Shown here: piece by piece, positions 52,068 through 63,099 of the stretch | How positions within the stretch are numbered: position 1 is the first letter of the stretch | Layout of the letters: every line of letters starts with the position of its first letter | NCBI RefSeq assembly: GCF_030384665.1 | Contig: NC_083673.1 | Span: forward strand, 1-64,000 | Length of the DNA stretch: 64,000 nucleotides | Direction of reading: 5' to 3' | DNA from: Lodderomyces elongisporus | Taxonomy: Eukaryota; Ascomycota; Pichiomycetes; Serinales; Debaryomycetaceae | Notes under the pieces: model-generated | What the model saw: only the letters and a program-made list of their open reading frames with translations | Told to the model about the DNA's origin: nothing | The model's database searches: none | Program-made: the position numbers and the translations under genes

Positions 52068-54815
52068 TCACTTTGGATGCATATCGCTCATTGTGAACAA
52101 TAAATCATCTTCATCCTCGTCGACATCCCTCTTTAACTTTCTAGATTTGCCCTGCAGCAAAGATTGTAATTCATCACAATCGTGATGGTCCTCGTGTTGA
52201 AAGAGATCATCTCCGCGTCTAAATAATGAGGTTGGAGTGGAGGATTTGTAGTCGTATGCTGAAGGACTCGTAGCTAAACCAGAAACAACCGTTGTTGGGC
52301 CACTCTTTATTGTTGGCATTACACTGCTGCTTCGATTGATACTACTGGTGGTAGCGATAGAGTGTATCGACGATAACTTGTTTGGTTGCATGGTAGCTTC
52401 TGCTACAACTTTGCTTGAGGTGGGTGCTAGTGTTGCAGGTAATGGTGCTGCCGAAGGTGCTGGCGACGCTGCAGTAGTTGATGCTGAAGCTGGTGATATG
52501 GATGATGGTATTGCGGAATTTACTGAATTCAATCTTGAAACAATCAATGGCTTATTAGGCTCATAGCTATTAGATCTCGACGAGCTATCTCTTCTCGAAG
52601 ATATAATTATATTACCTGGGTCATATGAGCCGGGAGGTGACGTCAAGGAACTCTTGCGGCTGCTTTGTCTCGACTGCAAAATGATACTGGCATTGACACT
52701 ATCGCTCACTTGCTGATGTCTACTTCTCAACAGTTGATATTTTTTCAATTCATATCGACTACCACTTGCATTTCCACTGCCGATACCGTCTTCGCCACTA
52801 CCGCTACCACTGCCACTACCGATACCGATACCACTGCCACTGCCACTGCCAATACCACTGCTACTACCTATACCGAGACGGATATTGCTACCGCCACTTG
52901 TCTCATCTTCGGGAATAGACTTTATCCTACTCTCTGATTCATGCAAGTTTTGGCCACCAGAAATGACATTACCACTAGCACCACCAAGTTTGAGATCGGA
53001 GGTGCTATCAATCATCCTCACGAATTCACTGATATCATCATCTCCATATAACCCACTCAATGCAGCATCAACGCTATTGTTTCCATGTGCAAAATAATCA
53101 GATTGTGGTGTGTGCTGTCGAATACTAGTATTGCTAAAGCGTCTACTAGCTCTTGAGCCAAACGACGAGGAAAACCTTGGTGTATTATCAGCACTATCCG
53201 GACTAGCAAAATTGTCATCGTGCCCAATTGAAGAACTAATAGATCTAGGGAATGACGACCCATATGGGTTATTATTATTGATACTACTACTATTATTATT
53301 ATTGTTGTTGTTGTTGTTGTTGTTGCTATTGCTGTGATTACTTCCAACAATTGGTATGTTTGAGGTTGAAGATGTGCTACCACGTGGGTTTCGTAAAAAT
53401 GCAGCCAAGGATACATTGGAAATGGATTTGTTGCTGGTGGTTGATACTTTTCTTTCTAATGATATTGATTGAGGGGTAGTTTGTGGAATAGGTTGTGGTA
53501 TGGGAACAGATTGTGGTTGTTGTGTATGTATTCCAGTACCTGTTGATGCAGTTGGTGTGCCTTGTCGTTGCTGGTGCTGTTGCTGTTGCTGTTGTTGTTG
53601 CTGGTGTTGTGGAGGAAGGGAAGGTGGAGGAGAGTTTCCAATTGACCCAATTTTGAAAGTGGTATTACGTGAAGAAGTCTTCTTTGGTGATGTCGACATC
53701 TCCTTATTCATTGACTGTAAAGAACTGGCAGTATCATTGCCACTCTTGTTACTGTTGTTGAAGTTGTTGTTATTATTATTATTATTACCTTTGTTATCCT
53801 TGAATGATGGTAGTGAAGTTGTTGGTGATACCAGGTACTTTTTTTTTGCATCTTCGTCGTATTTACTGAAATGATCAGACAAGAGTTCTTCCTGCTCTTG
53901 CAATGCAAAATCATAGTGTTTTCTATATGCAATTGAGATTTTGAGTAATCCCAAACTCGTTTGTATTGGTTTAAAACTCCTTTGAGTCATGTGTGGATCT
54001 TGTTCATCTGGTTGATTGTTATTGACTATGGGTTTGGATAAACCTATTCTTCCTTTGGAGCTTATGGGTTGATTACCATCTAGGATCTTATTGCCCAATG
54101 GCAATTTAGTTGATGCTCTCTTTTTAAATTTGTAAGCAGGTAGTAGTCTTGAGAATCCATAAATGGTACGAAATAATACAATTGCCTGTTTATACATTGA
54201 TGGCAACTCATCTGCACCCAATTGGTTCTGGTTCTGGTTCTGGTTCTGTTGATTTTGTTGTTGCAAAGATTGGTCAAACTCAATCAACCATCTTTCCAAC
54301 ACAACTTCTTGTTTTTTGGTTTTTCCATTTGGTGACTTGACCACTGTCCATGGATGTTTTTCATCATCAAATAAAACTAAAGTTTGGTTTGCAGGTAATT
54401 GTCTCAAGTCCAAGTATGTTTCAATAATCATTGGTGGTAGTGCCCCCAAATCTGCAGACTTCCACAACTTTAAATCATCTTTGGACAGTATCAGTATCAG
54501 TGTAGATGGCATGTGTAAATTGAACCATTTGTTTATTCGAACGGTTGTTTCCTCGCTAGTAGTATTATCCGTGCCAGGAATGGTGGTGTTGGTGTTGGTA
54601 TTGTCATGACTATACGGAATGGTGTGGATATCTCCATATGATGTACAATCAGAGCCCGTTCGCGAGTCCAAAATGATATTGGCAGCTTTAGTGAAAAAGT
54701 TGACCAACACTTGTGCTAACTTGGCATTTTGCTTTCTAGTCTGAGCATCAGCACTAGTATGGAGTTGTCCTTGTCCTTGTCCTTGTTCTTTGTAAGATAG
54801 CTGATCTGATGTCAT
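52068..54815 (-). CDS. ATG13: Autophagy initiation protein Atg13
   Basis: Atg13 is the regulatory subunit of the Atg1 kinase complex; dephosphorylated on TORC1 inhibition, it recruits Atg17/Atg9 at the phagophore assembly site. The 915-residue product has an N-terminal HORMA domain, about 30-290. It includes NFFTKAANIILDSR (38-52), KWFNLHMPS (96-104), ERWLIEFD (174-181) and SMYKQAIVLFRTIYGFSRLLP (split over 206-226). Poly-Gln and poly-Asn inserts interrupt it. The rest is disordered and Ser/Asn/Gly-rich, carrying the expected kinase-binding and phosphorylation segments. The end reads DEDDLLFTMSDMHPK. The open frame starts 39 codons earlier at a TTG (54932) and would add a proline-rich, non-conserved tail, so the ATG at 54815 is used. 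Confidence 0.93.
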   Translation of the reverse strand: MTSDQLSYKEQGQGQGQLHTSADAQTRKQNAKLAQVLVNFFTKAANIILDSRTGSDCTSYGDIHTIPYSHDNTNTNTTIPGTDNTTSEETTVRINKWFNLHMPSTLILILSKDDLKLWKSADLGALPPMIIETYLDLRQLPANQTLVLFDDEKHPWTVVKSPNGKTKKQEVVLERWLIEFDQSLQQQNQQNQNQNQNQLGADELPSMYKQAIVLFRTIYGFSRLLPAYKFKKRASTKLPLGNKILDGNQPISSKGRIGLSKPIVNNNQPDEQDPHMTQRSFKPIQTSLGLLKISIAYRKHYDFALQEQEELLSDHFSKYDEDAKKKYLVSPTTSLPSFKDNKGNNNNNNNNFNNSNKSGNDTASSLQSMNKEMSTSPKKTSSRNTTFKIGSIGNSPPPSLPPQHQQQQQQQQQHQQRQGTPTASTGTGIHTQQPQSVPIPQPIPQTTPQSISLERKVSTTSNKSISNVSLAAFLRNPRGSTSSTSNIPIVGSNHSNSNNNNNNNNNNNSSSINNNNPYGSSFPRSISSSIGHDDNFASPDSADNTPRFSSSFGSRASRRFSNTSIRQHTPQSDYFAHGNNSVDAALSGLYGDDDISEFVRMIDSTSDLKLGGASGNVISGGQNLHESESRIKSIPEDETSGGSNIRLGIGSSSGIGSGSGSGIGIGSGSGSGSGEDGIGSGNASGSRYELKKYQLLRSRHQQVSDSVNASIILQSRQSSRKSSLTSPPGSYDPGNIIISSRRDSSSRSNSYEPNKPLIVSRLNSVNSAIPSSISPASASTTAASPAPSAAPLPATLAPTSSKVVAEATMQPNKLSSIHSIATTSSINRSSSVMPTIKSGPTTVVSGLATSPSAYDYKSSTPTSLFRRGDDLFQHEDHHDCDELQSLLQGKSRKLKRDVDEDEDDLLFTMSDMHPK

Positions 54816-57473
54816 TGGTTTGTGGCGCGTAAAGGAGTGGGGAAGGGGAGGAAGGGGGAAGTGAAAAGGAAGCGGGAAAGCAGGGTGAGCAGAAAAGACG
54901 TGATTGAGATAAACGAGTTTTCTGTGATTCAAATCTATATTTTGAGTCGCGGAAGAAAAAAAAAAAATAGGAAAGCCCCTCAGAATAAGCAGTGGCAGGC
55001 AAAATGAGAGTTGATCGATTTAGCAATAAGTTAAAGTAGAATACTGCCAATCACTAGGGCACTTTAAAGTTCATAGTATAGTTAAGGTGATGGCAAAACG
55101 GTATTGGCTTGTTTTTTTTTTCAGTGTGAGTATTGGTGTGTGAGTATGAGTGTGAGTCAAAATGCTCTGTATTTATATTAATATGTATATATGTGAATTT
55201 AGTCTCTGACTAATTCAAATGCGAGTTTCGGTTGAAAATAATGGAGGGGGGGTTTGGAAATTGTAGGTGAAATAGTGGTTAAACTTGTGAGTCAGTGCTG
55301 AATATATATTATACTATGATCTGTATAGTACTGGTAATGACAATAGAGGTGTGAGGTGTAAGGTGTAAGGTGTGGTGGTTGATACGTTACTTTTGTCCTG
55401 TGTAAAGTTGTGTGTGGCTAAAAGCAAAGCGTTATTTTGGTTGTAAAGTTGAGTTTGTCCTGTTGTTGTTGTTTTTTTGATAATAATTTAATATCTTAAT
55501 CTTTTATGATTTCCTCCCTTTGCTCCGGATAAAATAGAAATTATCCTCTCTGTACTGTCTGATAACGTGTATGAAACGTATAAAGCAATTCCTTATCAGA
55601 TGTTAATTTTTTATTGAGATATTGATACAACAAAACCAATGTGAAAGGTATATAAGTATACATATAGAAGAATTTAGAGCACTATATACTAGCTGCGTAT
55701 AGAAGCTGAATTCAAGACTTTTTAAACTCTTACTGTTCAATAAATAGAGTAAACACAGTCTTGGTATGTGTGTGGGGGGGGGGGTGTGTGGGGTGGGGAA
55801 GATGACTGTGGCGTGTCTTCTTGCTATCTCTACTATGTAACTAGTTAACAAATTTATAGATAAGGAAATTTATAATAGAATTTGGTAGTGACAGAATAGG
55901 AAAGTGAGACACTAGATGATTGTCTCAGCAAAAACGATTTCTTTTGTTCTTCCTCTTCATCCCTTTGCCTTTATTAATCAACAACGGCACAACCAACGGC
56001 ACCATCGACAACCGCAGCAGCATTGAACAAGTTTACTTTATTATGTTGAAGCCACGAATATTTTGACTTCATTCTGAGGTTGTCTTGAGTTTATCCTGAG
56101 TGTATCAGGGCTATTACTACTACTGACTCTGTCACACACACACACACATAAACACAAAGAGACGTATACACACATAGTCTCTTTACCTGTTCCTCTCTCT
56201 CTCTCTCTAATCGTGTTTTGGCTAAAGAGGAGAGGCCATAAACATTTGCTGAACTCACGCAAATACAAAGTGCGAATCTGTGACTTGATCTTGACTCTTG
56301 GATAATAATAATATGTTACAGCATAATTACGCTTTCAGTTATTAGAAAATACTCATCATCTACAAATAAAATGGTGGGGTTACGCATGAATATGTCTTTG
56401 ATGATTATTATTGTTTTCTTTATTTTATTTTTGTCGTTGCTCTTATTAATGCGATCTATAACTCAATGATAGCAATCTCTATTCTGTTTATTTAGTATAC
56501 TGTTTTTGCATTCTTATTATAGTGGAGAGTGAGATAGAGAGGGAAAAAGAGAGATAGAAAAAGTTGGGATGTAGCGGTTAGGAAGAGAACCGTTTGACCG
56601 AGATTTCAACATCGATGACGTATATGTAAACATTGAGTCACCTAAAGTCATTTGGTTAATACCTTTCTCTAATGATCATATATATGCTGTTACTCTAAGT
56701 ATTCAGTCACTGTAACTTCAATATCCCCGCAATTCTACTGAAGCTTTCCATTCTCAATCACCAACTTCCAAGTCGAGTATGTATATTTTTTTTCTTACTT
56801 CTTTCTCTAACTCTCCAAATTGGAAAAAAAAAAAATTAGTAAGAGGTGGAGGAGATGGAAATGGGTTAATGGCCAACGTGGTGATAAAGTGTAGTGGTGT
56901 GACGTAACTTATACAATAACTGATACCGGTAACGTATTGGAAGCATTCAGGTTGAAAGCCGCACTCTGTACTTCTTATGGATACATTCCTATTCTATGTT
57001 CCTTATATATACATACAAATACCTTCCACCTCTAGTTGTTATTCTGATTTTGTAACCGCACCAAAAAGAATAGTAAAAAAAAAAAAAATTCTAATCATCG
57101 TAGCTACCATGTTCATCTCGATCTCTAAGTTTTAGTTGGACCCACAAACAACCCATCATATATACATATTTACATATACATATACCTAGTCTATTGCTCA
57201 CATCTACCCTCAAACCAACACCAACACTTCTTTCCTTCCCTCCACCTTACTCGGTGAAATACTACCCGCATTTTCATTCCTAGCTGTCATCAAAGAAACA
57301 AAAAAGGGTGAGACACCAGTTCTTGAACAAAACCATTTCACTTTGTTATCCCTTTTTTCTTTAATTTTGGTCTTTTCAATTTTCCTTTTCAACTAAAAAG
57401 AAGAATATATATATATATATATAAACAAAAAAAAGAAAAGACCAATAAATAATAATTTTCATCATAATTAACC
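54816..57473. other. 2.7-kb divergent region between ATG13 and RPC82
   Basis: No supported gene was found. It contains a G-rich tract (about 55774-55798), a (CA)n run (56133-56149), GA/CT runs near 56197-56210 and 56529-56560, and a TA-repeat TATA block at about 57405-57423, some 50 bp upstream of RPC82. Confidence 0.55.
55774..55798. repeat. G-run cluster, possible G-quadruplex
   Basis: Eleven consecutive G, then TGTGT, then two G4 runs split by one T. This meets the usual four-G-run rule for a quadruplex on the plus strand. It lies in intergenic sequence. Confidence 0.7.
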
Positions 57474-59306
57474 ATGGACGAAGATTACTATTCCGCAGTA
57501 CGAGCGCAGTCACCAAAAACATACTTGTATGCATTAACAGCAGAAACGCATCTCGGTGAGGTTGCTTCAGTAATCATCACTACCTTACTCGCAAGTGGTA
57601 GGCTCAACATCAAGCAAATTAGTGTAAAGACCAAACTAGCCATCAAATCAATCAAATCTGCAATTGTCTCGCTTATTCAACTAAACTGTTTATACTACTG
57701 GCAAGATGACAAGAACCCAACAATATTCTACTACTCTGTTAATGAAACAGGATTAAAAACGTTGGTCTATAGTGGAGATATCTTGAACCACATTACACAA
57801 GAGTACGGTGATGAAGAAGCGGAAATCATCCAAAATATAATCATGAATGGTCACTTGAAACTCGACGACTATTTACGACAATATGATAATGATCTCGAGA
57901 AAAGTGACGAGGCGTCGCTGAGGTTGGAAAAGGAAAAGATTTTCTTGAAATTATACAATGAAGGATGGATAAAGATATTGAGTCTTAATGATTTCCACCA
58001 TATAAACGACATTTGGGAGAAGCTATTCGATGATACATTAAGAAACACGCCAAGGTCATCAACTACTTCAGAAGTCAAGCGATTGGCAGAGGCGCAATCT
58101 GTATGTAAAGAGAAGCTTATGGCATTGTTGGAAAAGACAAAACAACCACTGGACTTGTACATAACTGAAAATGGGTATAAGAAACTTAACCCAAACTTGG
58201 TGCTAACTTTTAATTTAACAAGGTTTCAAAAGCGTAGCCGCACAGTGGCCTTAACCAATTTGGCCAAATCGCGGATTGGTTTGATTACTTCCAAGGTATA
58301 CGAAGCCGCTTTGAAGTCCGTGGAAAATGGATCTCCTGATTTGTCTCATCCATTTTTAGAGATTCCTGGTCTCATTAACAATCCAACTGATGTCAAGGAT
58401 TTCAAAGACTCATTGGAAACTACGCTCACTGCCGAAAAGAAGATTGTATTTACGGTAAAGGACGTGATGCGGTATTTCCCAAAACTCCTCGATATTAAAA
58501 ACTCTGTAATCACAGAGAATAGCAAGCGGTCATTTAATGATATCAATGCCAATCCCGAAACCTCAAATAAAAAGATCAAGCTCGAAAACGGCAATGCATT
58601 CAACACTGGCGGCGGCGCCTCTGGTGCCAATACCAGCAACAGTAATAATCATCTTACAGCATCATCTTTTTTTACCGATGAGGATCGGATGAGCATTATT
58701 GAACAGCATCTTCGTCTTCTTGCTGCGGGAACAAATACACAATTTGTTCATGAGATTTCACCTGGCAGGTACGCAATCCCATTTGTAAAGCTTTCGAATG
58801 AGCTCAAGCAATTCCATTACGAATCGCTCGTAAAGTCAACACTCCAGGACCAAGCATTCCGTGTATTGCGATGCATCAAGCATCTCAAACTTGCAGATGA
58901 GAAATCAATTGCCAATGCGGTATTGCTCAAGGAGAAAACAGTTCGTAATGAAGTTTATCAATTGATCAAGGCCAATGTGGTTGAAATCCAGGAAATTCCA
59001 CGAAGTGTTGACCGTGCTGCATCGAAAACATTCTATTTGGTAAAGTATAAAGAGTACCATCGATTTGAAAGCTTGATCAATTGCCTAGTATACAATATGG
59101 CCGAGATTGTGAGAAATATACAAAACTTCAAGATGGAAAATAAGATTTTGTTGGATAAATGTAACCGTGTTGACGTTGAAGGTAACGAAGACGAGATGTT
59201 GCTTGACTCTGAGTTGAAAACATTGCATGGGTTGCAAAACCGCGAGGTGATGAATCTAGTGAGGTTCAATAGAACAAGATCCCTCTGGGATATATTTACC
59301 TTGTAA
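57474..59306 (+). CDS. RPC82: RNA polymerase III subunit C82
   Basis: This 610-residue subunit of RNA polymerase III belongs to the C82/C34/C31 subcomplex, which acts in initiation at tRNA and 5S genes. It shows winged-helix repeats: residues about 10-90 (LYALTAETHLGEVASVIITTLL, split), 100-190, a region near 400-475 and a last one near 470-560 (DQAFRVLRCIKHLKLADEKSIA). A low-complexity Gly/Asn insert (about 370-395) interrupts the middle. The C-terminal helix (LLDSELKTLHGLQNREVMNL, split near 580-600) is typical. Length is close to yeast Rpc82 (654). A TA-rich block 50 bp upstream may serve as TATA. Confidence 0.94.
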   Translation: MDEDYYSAVRAQSPKTYLYALTAETHLGEVASVIITTLLASGRLNIKQISVKTKLAIKSIKSAIVSLIQLNCLYYWQDDKNPTIFYYSVNETGLKTLVYSGDILNHITQEYGDEEAEIIQNIIMNGHLKLDDYLRQYDNDLEKSDEASLRLEKEKIFLKLYNEGWIKILSLNDFHHINDIWEKLFDDTLRNTPRSSTTSEVKRLAEAQSVCKEKLMALLEKTKQPLDLYITENGYKKLNPNLVLTFNLTRFQKRSRTVALTNLAKSRIGLITSKVYEAALKSVENGSPDLSHPFLEIPGLINNPTDVKDFKDSLETTLTAEKKIVFTVKDVMRYFPKLLDIKNSVITENSKRSFNDINANPETSNKKIKLENGNAFNTGGGASGANTSNSNNHLTASSFFTDEDRMSIIEQHLRLLAAGTNTQFVHEISPGRYAIPFVKLSNELKQFHYESLVKSTLQDQAFRVLRCIKHLKLADEKSIANAVLLKEKTVRNEVYQLIKANVVEIQEIPRSVDRAASKTFYLVKYKEYHRFESLINCLVYNMAEIVRNIQNFKMENKILLDKCNRVDVEGNEDEMLLDSELKTLHGLQNREVMNLVRFNRTRSLWDIFTL

Positions 59307-59555
59307 AATAAGACCATTACAAAAATTTAGGAAGCAAGAGGAGCAAAAGTTTTACCATTAAACATAATCGACATAGTTTGCTGCAAAAGTAATCAATTGT
59401 ATGGGTGCTACATCCTTATACACACACACTTGTATACTATTTTCTAATTGAATCTAATATATAAAAAGACACATTTGTATACAATTTTTCAAATTGGGTA
59501 ACCCGTACCAAAAAGACTAAAAAAATAGGAAGCAGAATCCCAACTTCTTATTTTC

Positions 59556-59930
59556 TTATTCATCATCATCTTCCTCCTCCTTATCGAATGAGACATACGT
59601 TTGTGGAATATCAACCTTGGTCTCATAACTATCCAAACCGGTTCTTTTCAATGTAACTTGTTCGCCCTTTTCTTTTGGAACATCATCGATGTAATCGGAT
59701 GTCTTGACATTCAAGTATGGACCCCAGATCATGATCGCAGAAAAGGCAACGCCCCAACCGAAAATGGCCTTGATATCACGGACAAAGACATTTTTGACTG
59801 TTTGAGCATTGGGCCATGTCTTTTGACCTTTTTGACCATTAGCAATGTTGGACGCAATGTTTCGAGAAAACTGAAGGGTTGGTGTAGTGCGTGTATGACG
59901 TAATGTGTTGCTAACAGAAGATCTAAACAT
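59556..59930 (-). CDS. Small mitochondrial membrane protein, unknown function
   Basis: This 124-residue protein begins with an Arg/Ser/Thr-rich presequence (about 1-30) that suggests import into mitochondria. One hydrophobic helix follows (about 55-73, IFGWGVAFSAIMIWGPYLN), and the C-terminal tail is acidic and ends in an Asp/Glu run. I do not recognise the family; a single-span subunit or assembly factor of a respiratory complex is possible. The open frame continues 15 codons to a TTG at 59975; the ATG at 59930 gives the proper presequence. It converges with RPC82, 249 bp apart. Confidence 0.78.
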   Translation of the reverse strand: MFRSSVSNTLRHTRTTPTLQFSRNIASNIANGQKGQKTWPNAQTVKNVFVRDIKAIFGWGVAFSAIMIWGPYLNVKTSDYIDDVPKEKGEQVTLKRTGLDSYETKVDIPQTYVSFDKEEEDDDE

Positions 59931-60050
59931 TTTTGTTTCTTCAATTTTTCTTTCTTTCTTTCTATTCCAATTCAAATATGGTAAAGAGTTGATTTTGGAG
60001 GAAGCAAGGAAGAAGAATATGTAAATAGAGAGAGACCAAATTACGGGGAC

Positions 60051-60082
<32 letters not shown>

Positions 60083-60478
60083 TCAACTTAAACACCGACA
60101 ACGGTTAAGGTTCTGTTTTTAACTGTATGGTGGGATGGGGAATTTTGGCAAATGTCATTGCAAAAGTTTTTGTGAACGAAAGTCTATAATTGCTATGCTC
60201 GAGAAGTTTAAAGAACCAGTAGAAGAAATAATTGATGATGCAATAAGGGGTAAAATATTGCTGAAAAAAAAAGTTGCAAAAGAAAAAAGAAGAAAAAAAA
60301 AAAAAAAGAAAAAAAATGGAAGAAATAAAGCGCGGATAACTTTGTCACATATTATGTCATATTCTACCTCATATTGCAAATAGGGGAGAAGGGGAGTTTC
60401 TTAAATTGCGCTTAAGTTTTTACACCGAGTTTATAGTCCACTCTTTTCTATATTAAATTTCATACACAATAACATTAG
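59931..60478. other. Intergenic region, promoter of the small mitochondrial gene
   Basis: These 548 bp contain a (TA)n run at about 60055-60080, which can act as TATA for the minus-strand gene, and a purine-rich A/G stretch at 60263-60320. No gene was seen. Confidence 0.55.
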
Positions 60479-62959
60479 TTACAAAGTCTTTTCGAACCCA
60501 GCAAAATCAAATTGGTCCTCAACAGTGTTGCCGTTCATCCTATACTTGAGCTTTACACGAAGTTTTAATTTGGCGCCGGGTTTACCCGAGATTTTCAAAA
60601 TTTGATTTATTTGGTCCTGGCCAAAACGAAGAGAATCTCCACCAGAAGTCGAAGTGATGTTTAGCTTTTGTGATTTCGGTACTGCAATTAGAAGCTGAAA
60701 CTGTTCAATCTTGGTGCTTTGATTCGTTGAGGTGATGATTGCTTCAATTGTGGCTTCGCCTTGACCAGAAAACTCTCGTGGCACAAACATGGCCTTGATA
60801 TTGGTATTTTCAAATGCATGTATTGCCGTTTTGGGTGGTGTTGAAGCAGTAAAGTGTGAAGACGATTGTGTACTATCGCCAAAAATGTCCGATAGCACAT
60901 CGTTTTGAGCTGAAGCAGGGACATCGTCGTCACCAGTATCTATTAAATCAAGAAGCAAATTATCCTGTTGTGACGCGTTACCTGCAAGTCCACCAGTTTT
61001 GGCACCAGTTGTAGCACCGCTTTTTCTAGTAGAACTGTTATTGTTGTTGTTATTATTATTATTATTGGTCAGGTGCAAGGAAAGCGATTGCCTCATCTTT
61101 ACTGGAGGTGGTGGCATTCTTGCTAAAAGACCTCTTTTTAATGCTGCATCTTGACCAAAAATCTCCTGGTACTCTACTGCTCTAATCTGTATTTCCAAAT
61201 TCGAATCATAAGTTTTTGAATTGATGAGCTGTCTCAAATGCTCAATCACTTTGCTATTTTTGAACTTGACAGATAGTTTCAATGCCGCTGTCAAGAGGTA
61301 TGCAGTAAGTTGAATGCGCTCGTGCTCGGTATAAACAGAGTTATCCAAGATCTTGTCAAATAACCCGCTAATAGTCGACTCTTCCACAAATACTACTGAT
61401 GAGTCTTTTGTCGGTTGTTTTGCATTTAGTTCTACTTGGGTTCCCAATACTATATCACCATATTCACCCAAGGACCAAATAGTAATCAATGACAACCCAA
61501 ACTGGTTCTGATCATCCAAGCAATGCGATAACAAGCTCGAGACAACGTGTTTTCTTAATTCAGAGTCATTGCATTGTAAAATCAATGCAAGGATATTTGA
61601 AACGATATCCTGAGTAACCGAGCTCCCGCCAGCCTTTAATGTTCTGATAAGAGTGTCGAAATGCCACTTGTCATTTGGAGAATACTTGTTTGCAGCAATT
61701 GTCAATTGCGACGTGACATACGTCTTCAACTCTGCATCGGAACAATTTTCCAAAAACACAAGTATTTCTCTTGCCAATACTCTTATATTTTGCTCATTGA
61801 TTATACCAAATGATAATTCCAACGCACGTCTCCTAATGGAGATATCACCATCTGTAAGACAATTGACAATGGTTGCTCTGTGTCTTTGCACGGCCAATGG
61901 CTCAATAGCGACAATCGTTAATAATGTATCCAATGCAACGTATCTTGTGTTGTTGTCCTTTGTTGCAAGGAATTTACCCAAGATGTTGACACCCAAAATA
62001 CGTAATGATTGGTCAGAATTAATTGCAAATATGGTCTTGACACATTCGTAGAGTATTGCGTGTGCTGCATTCTTGCCACTATCCAAATTGGAAGCAACTT
62101 GAGTAAGAATATCATTGATTTCCTCATTGATTTTCTGACTGGGTGCTGAACCTGAATATGAACCTGAACCTAAACTAGCTCCTCCCACAGCCAAAGTTCT
62201 TATAGTCGACAATAAACTAACTTGCAAAAATGGATCGGTGGTGCCCATAACATCATAATCTGGTTGGTACCCACTAGTGGTAACTCTCTTTAAATGGTTA
62301 ACAACCTTGGGCAAAACATTAACCAATTCGTCTCCAAATTCATCGGATGCATTATTGTATAATGCTTGAATTAAGCAGAGAGTACCTAATAACACCGAAG
62401 GGTTTTTCTCATTAATCAAGCTTAATGCTTTAGGAACAAAGAATTCGGCAAGGTCCGGTTCTTTTTCCACCAATTTTGCAGCAACAAAGCATGCCTTCTT
62501 TTTCAAAAATGTATTTTTTGAATCCAAAATCGTTTCCACATTGGTGTATAAATCTCTCGCCAATTCTGGTGATGCAATGTTACCAAGACACGTCAATGCC
62601 AATCCAACAATATATGCATTGGGGTGTTGCATATCGTTATCCAAGGAGTTGGTCAACAATGTGAGTACTTCTTGGTTTTCATCCAAAATCAACATACATG
62701 CAAGGTACCCCAATCGTTTATCGGCAAATCTTGGAGAAGCTAATAATTTCAAGCATTCAACTTGGCCAAAGTGTGTTTTTTCGCCCATGATGTAGAGGTA
62801 CAAGAGTTTGGATATGTTTATTCGTCTGCTGGTGTGGTCGAGTTGTACATCTCTAAAGGATGTACGGATTGAGGCCGATTCCTTTTGGATGACTGCACGT
62901 TCATCTGCAATGGTCTTGGCTTTTCTCACAGCCTTGATGAATGATCTGAGTGAGCCCAT
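60479..62959 (-). CDS. APL4: AP-1 clathrin adaptor gamma subunit (gamma-adaptin)
   Basis: This is the large subunit of the AP-1 complex, which sorts cargo into clathrin vesicles at the trans-Golgi and endosomes. The 826-residue product fits yeast Apl4 (832). It begins MGSLRSFIKAVRKAKTIADE, the standard gamma-adaptin start. A helical-repeat trunk runs to about 580 (e.g., RLGYLACMLILDE, KKKACFVAAKLVEKEPDL). A hinge with poly-Asn follows (about 620-690), holding an LLLDLID clathrin-box-like motif. The gamma-ear domain lies at about 710-826 and ends DQFDFAGFEKTL. A longer frame reaches a TTG at 63154 through a poly-Asn tract encoded by a TTG repeat; the ATG at 62959 is chosen. RHO1 lies upstream on the same strand. 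Confidence 0.95.
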   Translation of the reverse strand: MGSLRSFIKAVRKAKTIADERAVIQKESASIRTSFRDVQLDHTSRRINISKLLYLYIMGEKTHFGQVECLKLLASPRFADKRLGYLACMLILDENQEVLTLLTNSLDNDMQHPNAYIVGLALTCLGNIASPELARDLYTNVETILDSKNTFLKKKACFVAAKLVEKEPDLAEFFVPKALSLINEKNPSVLLGTLCLIQALYNNASDEFGDELVNVLPKVVNHLKRVTTSGYQPDYDVMGTTDPFLQVSLLSTIRTLAVGGASLGSGSYSGSAPSQKINEEINDILTQVASNLDSGKNAAHAILYECVKTIFAINSDQSLRILGVNILGKFLATKDNNTRYVALDTLLTIVAIEPLAVQRHRATIVNCLTDGDISIRRRALELSFGIINEQNIRVLAREILVFLENCSDAELKTYVTSQLTIAANKYSPNDKWHFDTLIRTLKAGGSSVTQDIVSNILALILQCNDSELRKHVVSSLLSHCLDDQNQFGLSLITIWSLGEYGDIVLGTQVELNAKQPTKDSSVVFVEESTISGLFDKILDNSVYTEHERIQLTAYLLTAALKLSVKFKNSKVIEHLRQLINSKTYDSNLEIQIRAVEYQEIFGQDAALKRGLLARMPPPPVKMRQSLSLHLTNNNNNNNNNNSSTRKSGATTGAKTGGLAGNASQQDNLLLDLIDTGDDDVPASAQNDVLSDIFGDSTQSSSHFTASTPPKTAIHAFENTNIKAMFVPREFSGQGEATIEAIITSTNQSTKIEQFQLLIAVPKSQKLNITSTSGGDSLRFGQDQINQILKISGKPGAKLKLRVKLKYRMNGNTVEDQFDFAGFEKTL

Positions 62960-63058
62960 GGAGATGAAGTTTGAACAAAAAAAGGGGGTGAGGGATTGTG
63001 TAGTTAGTGTGTTAAATAGTGGTTTCTTATTTAGCTTCCCGTCGTTGTAGTAGTAGTA

Positions 63059-63099
<41 letters not shown>

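Noticed and set aside
54816..54932. 39-codon N-terminal extension of ATG13
   Set aside because: It starts at TTG, is Pro/Phe-rich and has no counterpart in Atg13 as I know it.
60420..60432. 13-base match (TTACACCGAGTTT) to the telomere repeat, considered as a telomerase RNA template or Rap1 site
   Set aside because: A template needs more than one full 24-nt unit, and the GGATG half of the core is missing. Chance similarity is likely.
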